The translations under genes and the position numbers were made by a program. The notes below the pieces were generated by a model. It did no database searches. It was given only the letters and a program-made list of their open reading frames with translations, and had not been told where the DNA came from. From Shewanella sairae (GTDB taxonomy: Bacteria > Pseudomonadota > Gammaproteobacteria > Enterobacterales > Shewanellaceae), in contig NZ_JAKILT010000047.1 in NCBI RefSeq assembly GCF_023283535.1, forward strand, positions 1 through 44,183: 44,183 bases of DNA. Direction: 5' to 3'. Shown piece by piece: positions 1 to 6,510 of the stretch. How positions within the stretch are numbered: the stretch's first letter is position 1; every line of letters begins with the position of its first letter.

Positions 1-81
1 AGTTATAATGGCGGCTTGACCCCAAATGAATCTGAACGAAGATTTTGGAATACGTACAAGTCCGTGTCCAGTTTTACTTGA
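1..81 (+). CDS. IS3-family transposase OrfB, C-terminal fragment
   Basis: An open frame enters from the left edge in frame 1 and stops at TGA 79-81. Its 26 residues contain SYNGGLTPNE and end WNTYKSVSSFT. This fits the end of an IS3-family DDE transposase (OrfB), where a (H)SYN..LTP segment near the C-terminus is common. The stop lies within the terminal inverted repeat, as is usual in this family. Only the tail is visible, so the catalytic residues and intactness cannot be judged. Confidence 0.65.
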   Translation, partial: SYNGGLTPNESERRFWNTYKSVSSFT

Positions 82-89
82 CCACTACA
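1..89 (+). mobile_element. IS3-family insertion sequence, right end (partial)
   Basis: The window opens inside an insertion sequence. The last bases read CCACTACA at 82-89, the reverse complement of TGTAGTGG, and a GTGTCCAG block at 64-71 precedes it. Read outward-in, this gives a terminal repeat beginning TGTAGTGG and containing CTGGACAC, a pattern typical of IS3-family ends. A transposase frame closes inside the repeat. The copy near 44095 starts with the same TGTAGTGG and shares a GGACAC block, so the two edges may be the right and left ends of the same element type. The short target duplication expected for this family cannot be checked because the other end is outside the window. Confidence 0.75.
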
Positions 90-181
90 AATACTAGCGC
101 ACTTACCAACAACTTTAGTGGCACTGCGTCAGCCAAACCCAAAAAGTCATAATCCATCGTTTATATAAATTTTAATAAAAC

Positions 182-218
182 AAAAAAGCCGTAACACAAT
201 CAATGCTACGGCTTTTTT
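182..218. terminator. Rho-independent terminator, bidirectional
   Basis: A perfect 12-bp inverted repeat (AAAAAAGCCGTA at 182-193, TACGGCTTTTTT at 207-218) encloses a 13-nt loop. The A-tract and T-tract on the two sides let it act in both directions. It lies just beyond the truC stop codon and probably ends the minus-strand truC transcript. Confidence 0.85.
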
Positions 219-241
219 GTTTTAACGGTATTAGGCTTTAT

Positions 242-1102
242 TCAAGCAATATCCAAGGATAATTTATCGTTGGCTAATTGTTCATCATGCCAGCCAAGCC
301 CGGCAAATAAATCTAACCATTCTTGTTCAAGCTCTGTCTCAACACTCATACGCTCGCCAGTACGAGGATGATTAAAAGACAACTTTTTAGCGATGAGCCA
401 CAAACGGTTAACGCCAAAATGAGTGCGGAAAAACTTATTTTGCTTACCGTCACCATGGGTCGTATCACCAAGAATTGGGTGACGTAAATGCGCCATATGA
501 CGCCTAAGTTGGTGTTTGCGACCGGTATGCGGAGAGAGGTGAACTAAACCGTAACGGCTCGTAGCATAGCGCCCAGATGGAAATGGGATCTCACTGTTTA
601 GTAATGGCTTGTATGACGTTACAGCGTCTTGAGCCGCTTTGTTAGGATCAACATCTTTATCACCTAAATCGTCGAGCTCTTCTTTAAGCGGGTAATCAAG
701 TGTGGCAGCTTCATGCATATTGCCACGAACCAGTGCAAGATACTCTTTGTCAACCGAGTGTGCAGCAAACTGCTCACACAGTGCATTAGCCATCTCACTG
801 CTTTTAGCAAACAACAAAATACCCGATGTAGGGCGATCTAAACGATGCACCGGAAACACATGACAACCAACAAGATCACGGGTTAATTGCATGGCAAAAA
901 AACGCTCTCGGCGAGCAAGATAACTGCGGTGCACTAAAAGACCTGCAGGCTTGTGGATCACCACAATGTCGTCATCTTCAAACAGTACTTCTATATGCGG
1001 TGCAATCTCTTGCTCTTCTTCGGCAACAGACTCATCTAAAGGCGCTTGTTCAAATAAGGGCTCTTCTGATTGTTCGCTTATTTTTTGGGTTGTATCACTC
1101 AT
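242..1102 (-). CDS. truC: tRNA pseudouridine(65) synthase TruC
   Basis: A 286-residue RluA-family pseudouridine synthase. The family isomerises uridine in RNA using a catalytic aspartate within an HRLD motif. Here the motif is HRLDRPTSG (about residues 86-94), followed by GILLFAKSSE. The RPTSG form, rather than RETSG, fits the TruC branch, which acts on U65 of certain tRNAs. Other family segments are VIHKPAGLLVHRS near residue 50 and GRKHQLRRHM near 193. About 36 acidic residues precede the domain, longer than I recall for E. coli TruC. The ATG at 1102 has a GAGAG ribosome-binding site 7 nt upstream. The partner gene yqcC lies 25 nt upstream, the same pairing as in E. coli, so the two are probably cotranscribed. 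Calling TruC rather than another RluA paralogue rests on motif and neighbour. Confidence 0.9.
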   Translation of the reverse strand: MSDTTQKISEQSEEPLFEQAPLDESVAEEEQEIAPHIEVLFEDDDIVVIHKPAGLLVHRSYLARRERFFAMQLTRDLVGCHVFPVHRLDRPTSGILLFAKSSEMANALCEQFAAHSVDKEYLALVRGNMHEAATLDYPLKEELDDLGDKDVDPNKAAQDAVTSYKPLLNSEIPFPSGRYATSRYGLVHLSPHTGRKHQLRRHMAHLRHPILGDTTHGDGKQNKFFRTHFGVNRLWLIAKKLSFNHPRTGERMSVETELEQEWLDLFAGLGWHDEQLANDKLSLDIA

Positions 1103-1127
1103 TGAAAACTCTCTTGTAAGCCTGTTA

Positions 1128-1445
1128 TTACGCCTTACTAACTAGTCTATCTAGCTCTGTAAGAATAGAAATAATATGACGATAATCAGTTTGCTTTGCC
1201 CAAACATGTTCGGCCATTGGTGCAATATTCATTGCAGTAGGTAATGGCATATTATTATCTAAAATCTGATGCAGTCTGGGTAAAAATATAAACTGTAACC
1301 ACTGCTCAAACGGCATAACATCACAGGCAAATGGCGTTGTACTTGCGAGTGCTCGCTCGCTTGGCGGCGTATCACTTAATAAACCTTGCTTACCCAGCTC
1401 AACCTCTAAAGCCAGCAACTTGTCTTTTGCTTTTACTGTTATCAA
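1128..1445 (-). CDS. yqcC: YqcC family protein (DUF446)
   Basis: A 105-residue small soluble protein resembling YqcC/DUF446. The recognisable core is the segment MPFEQWLQFIFLPRLHQIL followed by DNNMPLP, matching the conserved E/QWLQ..(I/L)PR.H.(L/I)LDN pattern, and a C-terminal helix ending ILTELDRLVSKA. Its function is unknown. The start is a TTG at 1445, preceded by an AGAGGG ribosome-binding site about 5 nt upstream; no in-frame ATG would keep the conserved N-terminus. The gene sits immediately upstream of truC with a short gap, as in enterobacteria, so a shared transcript is likely. The pairing suggests, but does not show, a link to tRNA modification. Confidence 0.85.
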   Translation of the reverse strand: MITVKAKDKLLALEVELGKQGLLSDTPPSERALASTTPFACDVMPFEQWLQFIFLPRLHQILDNNMPLPTAMNIAPMAEHVWAKQTDYRHIISILTELDRLVSKA

Positions 1446-1569
1446 ACTGCCCTCTCTTGCTGCGGCTTACAGCGACTATTATTGGCGCTGGAAAATTAAC
1501 GCGCGATGATACCATCTCAGCAGACTTATCCCTATAATATGCGCTAATTTTCCTACACTCGATAACGAT

Positions 1570-2583
1570 ATGACACAGATAACGACCCTAAGCGACTTTT
1601 TAAAAACTGCTAATACTCAATTCCAAGTTTATGACATGGGGCGTCGAGTACAACATATCGATATGATGGCTTTTCATCAGATAGAAGAACTGCATTGCCC
1701 TTATCCTTCACCTATTCAAGGTCATGCACAGTTTGCAATTGTATTTTGGGATGCCAGCCAGCAGCACTATATTTGGTTTATAAAACTCCCCCTCGATGAA
1801 CGGGGACTATTATCGCCAGCCCCACGTACCCAGTTTATTAAGATGATTGTTGAAGCCCTTGGTCGCGATCCAACTCAGCCACTCACTGAGCAACAACAAG
1901 AACAGATGGCTAATCACCCATTTAATTTCAAACCTACGCAAGAGAAACTCGCGGTCTTTAATGCCTTAGTGAGAAAGCAGCTTGGTGAAAAAGCATCGCC
2001 GCAATATGAGTTCGCTTATCAATACTTATCTGGTCAGCACCCAAGTGAACAATGGCAAAATATTGGCTTACAGGGAATTGCCGATGTTTGTGTAAGAAGT
2101 CAGGAGCTAGATCACCAAAGCATTTTAGTTGATGGTTTTAATAATTGGGCATTAGAAGTCAAAATAGCCGTGTGTCAGTGTTTAGAGCACTTAAATATTG
2201 AAGACTCGCTAGCAGAAAAAGTACTCCAGCAACTGCAAATTGCACAACTGACCCACAAACCTTATTTTCTTCGTGGAATCGCATCTCAACCAAAACTAGG
2301 CCAACAAGCGGTTGCTGAATTAGACGTTGCAGGCCAATTATCAGCTGAAATGCTAATTACCATTGCGGCCCGTAACTGGTCAGTCTTAAAAGATGAGCAA
2401 ACTCTCACTATCTACTTAGAAGCCTTAGCAAAACAACCGCAGCACTTCTTTAACCAGATTTTTGCTGATATTGTGGCTATTCCATTAATTCGCACCCAGC
2501 TACTTAGCCAATTGCGAAACCCTGATCGCAGTGCAGAATTAGCAGCTGCTATTGGTGGATTATTCAAGGTAACGAAAGGATGA
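1570..2583 (+). CDS. DUF3549 family protein
   Basis: A 337-residue soluble protein that I recognise as DUF3549, a family of unknown function found in Shewanella, Vibrio and relatives. The conserved N-terminal part starts TTLSDFLKTANTQFQVYDMG and contains FAIVFWD and YIWFIKLPLDERG. The C-terminal two thirds is mostly helical and repeat-like, possibly HEAT-like (many LxxL and ALEVKIAVCQ-type helices). No signal peptide or membrane segment is visible. The ATG at 1570 is the first in frame. The stop overlaps the start of the DUF3301 gene by 4 nt, so the two are translationally coupled and probably work together. No activity can be assigned from sequence. Confidence 0.85.
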   Translation: MTQITTLSDFLKTANTQFQVYDMGRRVQHIDMMAFHQIEELHCPYPSPIQGHAQFAIVFWDASQQHYIWFIKLPLDERGLLSPAPRTQFIKMIVEALGRDPTQPLTEQQQEQMANHPFNFKPTQEKLAVFNALVRKQLGEKASPQYEFAYQYLSGQHPSEQWQNIGLQGIADVCVRSQELDHQSILVDGFNNWALEVKIAVCQCLEHLNIEDSLAEKVLQQLQIAQLTHKPYFLRGIASQPKLGQQAVAELDVAGQLSAEMLITIAARNWSVLKDEQTLTIYLEALAKQPQHFFNQIFADIVAIPLIRTQLLSQLRNPDRSAELAAAIGGLFKVTKG

Positions 2584-2975
2584 TGACAGATTTTTTAATA
2601 ATTGCCTTAGTGATAATGATCGCTGCTTTTTTCTGGCAATTAAGACAAATGGCAGAACTAAGCCGAATATTCACCAATAAAGAATGCAAAAAGCAAAAAG
2701 TACAACTGCTCGCTATTGCTCAAGAGTCGGCAAAACCTAGCTTAGGTGGCAGCAGTGGTTTAACTTGGAAAGTAAAGTACCTGTTTGAATTCAGTACCGA
2801 CGGTATCAATCAATATCGCGGAAGCCTATGGATGCACGGTAAAAAGATCCAAAAGATTCAATGGCCAATCTTCCCCGAACCTGAGTGGCATGAAGCACCT
2901 GAAGCTAAAGGTTCTGTTGGTGGAGGTTGTGGTGGCCGTTCTCGCGGTAACTGTAGCTCGGGGAGCTGTAAGTAG
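2580..2975 (+). CDS. DUF3301 family membrane-anchored protein
   Basis: A 131-residue protein of the DUF3301 type, function unknown. An N-terminal hydrophobic segment (about residues 4-20, FLIIALVIMIAAFFW) should anchor it in the inner membrane with the rest in the cytoplasm. A conserved stretch WKVKYLFEFSTDG leads to W..G.(K/R)I..I.WP, ending IQWPIFPEPEWHE. The tail is glycine/cysteine-rich (CGGRSRGNCSSGSCK), with four cysteines that could bind metal or be disordered. The start overlaps the upstream stop as ATGATGA, and a second in-frame ATG follows at once, so the exact start is uncertain by one codon. It is operonic with the DUF3549 gene. Confidence 0.82.
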   Translation: MMTDFLIIALVIMIAAFFWQLRQMAELSRIFTNKECKKQKVQLLAIAQESAKPSLGGSSGLTWKVKYLFEFSTDGINQYRGSLWMHGKKIQKIQWPIFPEPEWHEAPEAKGSVGGGCGGRSRGNCSSGSCK

Positions 2976-3045
2976 GTATTAAAAGTGTGCCGGCGATAGT
3001 CGGCATACCAAACTAAAGCATAAAATAAGCAGCCCTTAAAGAAGT

Positions 3046-3077
3046 AAAGGCACGGCCCACTAGGGGTCGTGCCTTTT
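3046..3077. terminator. Terminator hairpin at the convergent DUF3301/sRNA junction
   Basis: AAAGGCACG at 3046-3054 pairs with CGTGCCTTT at 3068-3076, with extra GGCCC/GGGGT pairing inside. On the minus strand it forms the 3' end of the GGA-rich RNA; on the plus strand it could end the DUF3301 transcript, where TTTTCTG follows. A second hairpin without a T-tract lies at 2985-3008 (GTGTGCCGGC against GTCGGCATAC, with G-U pairs). Confidence 0.75.
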
Positions 3078-3452
3078 CTGTCATTGTGTAAGCTCATCCT
3101 GCTATGCGAGTGCTCCCTGCACCATCCATGCGTAACTTAGCTCCTTGCTTCGTCCTTGTCCTTTTAATCCCTGTACCTTACGATACGAATCCATTCTCTT
3201 GATAATCCATTTATCAAGCTTACTCTATCCTGAGTGTGTCCAGCGTCTTCCTTGAGCATCCATTCATATACTATCCATAGTATGCCACCTTCCTAGGTAA
3301 CAAAACGTCCATCCTGGATTATCCGGCTAGTCCCTAGTCGTATTGACAATCAATCCTTGATTGCCTCTTCCTTGATAGTCGTCCCTTTAATCGTCGCTCC
3401 ATCGACAATCATCTTTGTCCCTAAATCTTCCTTTAACCATGCTTCCTTGCAC
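3046..3452 (-). ncRNA. csrB: CsrB/CsrC-family regulatory RNA, first copy (about 405 nt)
   Basis: No credible ORF lies here, but the minus strand carries about 26 GGA triplets between 3450 and 3085, many as AAGGA, AGGAT or GGGA and several in loops of short hairpins. An example is CTATGGATAG at about 3272-3281. This is the hallmark of CsrB/RsmZ-type RNAs, which sequester the translational regulator CsrA. The RNA would end in the GC-rich hairpin at 3046-3077, again like CsrB. A TATTAT -10-like element (complement of 3459-3464) puts the 5' end near 3452, giving about 405 nt (E. coli CsrB is about 370). A GacA/UvrY-type palindrome centred about 178 nt upstream (3621-3638) supports control by the BarA/UvrY system. 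The ends are estimates; the family call rests on motif density, terminator and upstream site. Confidence 0.82.
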
Positions 3453-3620
3453 AATTAAATAATAATCTAAAATCTCACCCAAAGGTGGCACCAAACATTT
3501 ATTTAACATACCACTTATAAAGCGATTCGCACCAATGTTCACCCAACTAGCTGGTTTTTATTGAAAAATAATAAAAAAGCAGATTATTTCTGTATTTTTT
3601 GGATAAATATCTTACGCGCT

Positions 3621-3638
3621 TGTAAGAGATCTCTCACA
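3621..3638. promoter_or_regulatory. GacA/UvrY-type binding palindrome upstream of first Csr RNA
   Basis: TGTAAGAGATCTCTCACA matches the GacA/UvrY upstream activating consensus TGTAAG-N6-CTTACA with one mismatch. It sits about 180 nt upstream of the predicted start of the GGA-rich RNA. A second overlapping inverted repeat, CTTAC-N6-GTAAG, covers 3611-3626. Binding is inferred from the match and position. Confidence 0.75.
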
Positions 3639-3677
3639 AAGTTATAAGCTAATAATCTAAAAAGTGCCAATACGGAA

Positions 3678-3701
3678 GAGGCGCACCTATTGGTGCGCCT
3701 C
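3678..3701 (-). terminator. Terminator hairpin of the second Csr-type RNA
   Basis: GAGGCGCACC at 3678-3687 is perfectly complementary to GGTGCGCCTC at 3692-3701, with a 4-nt loop. On the minus strand it is followed by TTCC and then AT-rich sequence, so the U-tract is weak. It closes the GGA-rich stretch. Confidence 0.75.
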
Positions 3702-3947
3702 AGTACAGCTTTATTTTAGCTTTCCCGCTATATATATGCGATCCCTGCATCATCCTTGGTTAACTTGCTTCCTGCTTCTTCCTTGTAAATCCTTTTATGT
3801 CCTTGTATGTAAACATACTGAATCCTTTCATTAGCTTATCCTAAGCTAAAATCCCCATCCTGAGGTTGTCCTATTTGCATCCTGCAAATTATTACCACTT
3901 GAATATTTTCAGCTAACATTCGCTTTATCCATAAAGCATTTAACTCA
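3678..3947 (-). ncRNA. csrC: CsrB/CsrC-family regulatory RNA, second copy (about 270 nt)
   Basis: A second minus-strand GGA-rich stretch lies directly upstream of the first. It has about 14 GGA motifs between 3930 and 3720, including TGCAGGATGCA and CTTAGGATAAG, each a GGA presented in a short palindrome as in CsrA-binding hairpins. It ends in the hairpin at 3678-3701. A TATGAT -10-like element (complement of 3953-3958) puts the 5' end near 3947, giving about 270 nt, close to E. coli CsrC (about 245). Its 3' part resembles the same part of the first RNA: both place GGATGATGCAGGGA- or GGATGGTGCAGGGA-like text shortly before the terminator. That points to duplication. The 5' end is approximate. 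The csrC symbol marks it as the second copy only; orthology to enteric CsrC is not implied. Confidence 0.78.
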
Positions 3948-3993
3948 AGATAATCATAGTCAGTAATAAAAAACTGATTTAAACCAGATCCTT

Positions 3994-4170
3994 TCAGCGC
4001 TCTTCAGTTTCTGGTAGCCATTTTATCCCTACGATGGAGAAAATACTGCCCAAAAGAGTAAGGACACATAAAGCAAACCAAAGAGAAACAATGTAGCAAC
4101 ACCACAAACAGCTGATAAATATAGACTTAAAGAGGTAATGCAATAAAGTCTGCAACTTGTGAATATTCAT
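3994..4170 (-). pseudogene. Remnant of an MFS transporter C-terminus
   Basis: A 58-codon minus-strand frame from ATG 4170 to TGA 3994. Its second half reads WFALCVLTLLGSIFSIVGIK and then WLPETEER: a hydrophobic final helix followed by the LPET motif that ends many major facilitator sugar-type transporters. The first part (MNIHKLQTLLHYLFK) does not resemble a transporter, and no ribosome-binding site is evident. I therefore read it as the decayed 3' end of a transporter gene. It occupies the interval between the second Csr RNA promoter and its upstream GacA/UvrY-type site. A real small membrane protein is possible but less likely. Confidence 0.45.
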
Positions 4171-4182
4171 ATCTCACAGTAA

Positions 4183-4200
4183 CGTGAGAGATCTCTTACA
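4183..4200. promoter_or_regulatory. GacA/UvrY-type binding palindrome upstream of second Csr RNA
   Basis: CGTGAGAGATCTCTTACA matches TGTAAG-N6-CTTACA with two mismatches in the left arm and shares the central AGAGATCTCT with the site at 3621-3638. It lies about 240 nt upstream of the predicted RNA start and 28 nt beyond the end of the Mpo1-like gene. Confidence 0.7.
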
Positions 4201-4228
4201 AAGAAAGTATCCGAAAACCAATTTGCCA

Positions 4229-4528
4229 TTAATCTCTGTTAGTTAACGCCTTAAATAGCATTACCCAATCAGCCATAAAGCTATATAGTGGGTATTGAAA
4301 TGTGGCTGGACGATTTTTCTCAAAAAGGAAGTGGCCAACCCAAGCAAAGCCATAACCAATAACAGGTAATAACAACAGCATGATCCATTGCTGGGTAAAC
4401 AAAATTGCGATGCCTATCACCAAGACTAATGTACTGCCTATATAGTGTAGACCTCTACAGGTTTTATCTTGATGTTGGGACAAGTAGAACGGATAGAATT
4501 CGGTAAAAGAGGCATAACGCTTATTCAT
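4229..4528 (-). CDS. DUF962 / Mpo1-like membrane protein
   Basis: A 99-residue protein of the DUF962 (YGL010w/Mpo1-like) family. The N-terminal FTEFYPFYLSQHQDKTCRG and following LHYIGS contain the H..(K/N)..(N/C)R..H..G pattern conserved in the family. The yeast member Mpo1 is an iron-dependent dioxygenase of 2-hydroxy fatty acids; whether bacterial members share that reaction is inference. Two hydrophobic stretches (about residues 32-46 and 48-66) suggest membrane integration, and GHFLFEKNRPATFQYP is the second conserved block. I chose ATG 4528 over an upstream TTG at 4534 because a GGGGGA ribosome-binding site lies at the right distance. It overlaps the 3' end of the upstream acetyltransferase gene by 8 nt, implying one transcript. 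Confidence 0.8.
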   Translation of the reverse strand: MNKRYASFTEFYPFYLSQHQDKTCRGLHYIGSTLVLVIGIAILFTQQWIMLLLLPVIGYGFAWVGHFLFEKNRPATFQYPLYSFMADWVMLFKALTNRD

Positions 4529-5159
4529 TGACAATCCCCCGATAAAACAATAGTTCCCCGTCTACATTACCAATTTTCAGCGATTCTACTATTTCAAAGT
4601 GATGCCGACGAAATAATCCAATATGAGCAGGTAAATTGACAAAAACACCAACACCATCAAGATGTGGTTGCTCGTCACACCAACTCTGTACCGCGGTAAT
4701 GAGTTGTCCGCCATAACCTTTTCGCTGCTCTACATTCGCAATAGCAATAAATTGTAATATGCCACACTGGCTGCTAGGTAAGTTTTCAATAATTTGATGT
4801 TCTTTTTTAATCAGGGCTTGAGTAGAGTGCCAACCGGCACTTAACAACATCTTTAATCGCCAATGCCAATACCGCGCTTCGCCCAATGGCACTTGCTGGG
4901 TGACAATACAAGCTACACCCACCATGCGTTTTTCAGCGAAAACGCCAATAAGCGCCTGCTCTTGCTGCCAAAGCTCATTAAGTTCCTCTCGAATTGCACC
5001 ACGTAACTTTTGTTCGTACTGTGCTTGATCCCCAGTAAACAGTGTTTCTCTAAAGAACGGATCATCATGATAAGCGTTATATAAAATCGAGGCCGCAATA
5101 CGTAAATCTTCAGCAGTTAGGTATACCGCACGACAATCTTCCATGGCTTGTTTTTGCAT
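4521..5159 (-). CDS. GNAT-family N-acetyltransferase
   Basis: A 212-residue protein with the GNAT fold, which transfers an acetyl group from acetyl-CoA to an amine. The central strand CGILQFIAIANVEQRKGYGG (about residues 132-151) fits motif A, with Q/RxxGxG as QRKGYGG binding the CoA pyrophosphate. The preceding GVFAEKRMVGVACIV is the typical beta hairpin. The C-terminal NLPAHIGLFRRHHFEIVESL fits motif B (usually N..A..LY...GF). The substrate cannot be told. The ATG at 5159 has an AAGGA site 8 nt upstream; a second ATG five codons in is possible. It is the first gene of a two-gene operon with the Mpo1-like gene. Confidence 0.85.
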   Translation of the reverse strand: MQKQAMEDCRAVYLTAEDLRIAASILYNAYHDDPFFRETLFTGDQAQYEQKLRGAIREELNELWQQEQALIGVFAEKRMVGVACIVTQQVPLGEARYWHWRLKMLLSAGWHSTQALIKKEHQIIENLPSSQCGILQFIAIANVEQRKGYGGQLITAVQSWCDEQPHLDGVGVFVNLPAHIGLFRRHHFEIVESLKIGNVDGELLFYRGIVNE

Positions 5160-5368
5160 TGTTATTATCCTTAACCAAGATCACACAACACCAATGTAAC
5201 AAGAATGTTAGAAAGTGCAATTAATAACCAATATTAAATAATCAGAAACAATCAGCCATATGTTAGAATCCGGTATTTAGCTGTCACCAAGTTAGCAAGC
5301 TAAGTTTGTCTGATGAAAACAGCATTTATCAGCCATACTTAAATAACGTCATTATGTAGAGCGCTATT

Positions 5369-5602
5369 ATGGATACAACTCCCCAAGATCTATCACACCT
5401 GTTTTTACAACTGGGACTCGCGAATGACGATGAGGCTATCGAAAGGTTTATTAGCGGGCATCAGTTACCCAGTAATATATTGCTACAACAAGCGCCGTTC
5501 TGGACGGCGTCGCAAAAACATTTTTTAGCGGAGTCGTTGAGTGAAGATGCCCAGTGGACCGAAGTTATTGACCAGCTGGACACCTTATTAAGAAGAGCAT
5601 AA
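5369..5602 (+). CDS. DUF2789 family protein
   Basis: A 77-residue, mostly helical soluble protein that I recognise as DUF2789, function unknown. Typical features are the opening D(T)xxxDLSHLFLQLGL, the F(I)xxH segment at FISGHQL, the aromatic run APFWTASQKHFLAESLSEDA and a final W...ID(Q)L(D)..LR. It stands alone on the plus strand with about 210 nt of AT-rich upstream sequence that could hold a promoter. The gene converges on the DUF3192 lipoprotein gene with a 24-nt gap and no obvious terminator hairpin between them. Confidence 0.85.
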   Translation: MDTTPQDLSHLFLQLGLANDDEAIERFISGHQLPSNILLQQAPFWTASQKHFLAESLSEDAQWTEVIDQLDTLLRRA

Positions 5603-5626
5603 TCTTATGCTTTATATCTAGCAGAA

Positions 5627-5998
5627 CTAGATTTTGCTGTAAGCCATCTCACCCCAACCAACAACTGAGTTATTGCTTATCACCACAGGAGTACATTCAT
5701 CCTTTGTGGTCTTACCATCACCATGGGTACGCTGAGTGCGGTAGAAAAGCACGTAAACTTCTTTATCTTGTTGGATATAAGCTTCATTAAAATCAGCCGT
5801 TCCCATTAAAGTAACCACCTGATCTTTTGACATGCCTAAGGCGATCCTTGCCAAATTGTCACGATTTTTATCCTGAACTTTTTCCCAAGCCCCATTATTA
5901 TCCCAATCAGATTCTCCATCACCAACATTGACCACACACCCCGTTAGCCCTAAGCTTGCAATCCCGAAAAATGCTAAACCTAATAATTTATTTTTCAT
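5627..5998 (-). CDS. DUF3192 family lipoprotein
   Basis: A 123-residue predicted lipoprotein. The N-terminus MKNKLLGLAFFGIASLGLTGC carries a lipobox (LTGC) with the acylated cysteine at residue 21. The mature part starts VVNVGDGES; the aspartate is at +6, not +2, so sorting to the outer membrane is plausible. The body NRDNLARIALGMSKDQVVTL, then MGTADFNEAY, has the G(M/L)S..(E/Q)V...(G)TPDFxEA pattern of DUF3192, an SmpA/BamE-like fold. VLFYRTQRTHGDGKTTKDEC and then TPV(V)(I) complete the domain, with a conserved cysteine. Function is unknown. The gene is transcribed alone, and its ATG at 5998 fits the signal peptide. Confidence 0.87.
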   Translation of the reverse strand: MKNKLLGLAFFGIASLGLTGCVVNVGDGESDWDNNGAWEKVQDKNRDNLARIALGMSKDQVVTLMGTADFNEAYIQQDKEVYVLFYRTQRTHGDGKTTKDECTPVVISNNSVVGWGEMAYSKI

Positions 5999-6156
5999 TT
6001 TAACGCCCTGTAATCATTTTGTTTTTAGTTTCAATTGAAAAGCAAATAACATACCAGACAGTAAGCCATTGTTTTAATAGGTTTATTTTTATTATCTTAT
6101 GTTCTGTTTGGATTACAATAATGAAAAACACCAATGAGTAAGGAATTTAACTAATC

Positions 6157-6510
6157 ATGAGCCCATTAGAACAAGTGCTAGCTGCGGCCAAAAAGCTATA
6201 TGACGACGGCAAAGAGCCGAGTTTAGCGCTCATTAAAACCAAATTAGGTAATAGCATTCCTATGCGGGTATTAATTCAAGGTTTGCAGCAATTTAAATCG
6301 TTAAGCGAACAAGATAAGCAAGCTATATCAAGTACAATATCGAGCCCAGCAACGCTAAGCCAAGCAAATAGCACCTCTACAGCTCATGCTGATAAACTGG
6401 TACAGCTTGAAAATGAGCTTAGTGAATTAAAAGCTGAACTTAGTACACTCAAACAGCAGTTTGATCAGTTTAAACAGACTCACATAACCTCTGAAAGGTC
6501 CGAAAAATAA
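6157..6510 (+). CDS. Small coiled-coil protein, KfrA-like N-terminus, upstream of DUF2310 gene
   Basis: A 117-residue protein I cannot assign to a named family with confidence. Residues 1-45 (SPLEQVLAAAKKLYDDGKEP, then SLALIKTKLGNSIPMRVLIQ) look like a winged-helix module similar to KfrA-type DNA-binding N-termini. A Ser/Thr/Ala-rich linker follows, then a leucine-heptad coiled coil (about residues 78-108, LVQLENELSELKAELSTLKQ). That layout suggests a dimeric DNA-binding or adaptor protein. It starts at ATG 6157 with AAGGAA 11 nt upstream, and its stop overlaps the start of the next gene as TAATG, so the two should be coupled in translation. Confidence 0.7.
   Translation: MSPLEQVLAAAKKLYDDGKEPSLALIKTKLGNSIPMRVLIQGLQQFKSLSEQDKQAISSTISSPATLSQANSTSTAHADKLVQLENELSELKAELSTLKQQFDQFKQTHITSERSEK

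Noticed and set aside
951..1145. 64-codon plus-strand ORF
   Set aside because: It is the antisense of the acidic N-terminus of truC, with a Ser/Cys-rich translation typical of a shadow frame.
2858..3097. 79-codon minus-strand ORF
   Set aside because: It overlaps the DUF3301 gene and the terminator of the first Csr RNA, and its proline-rich end is the antisense of the Gly/Cys tail.
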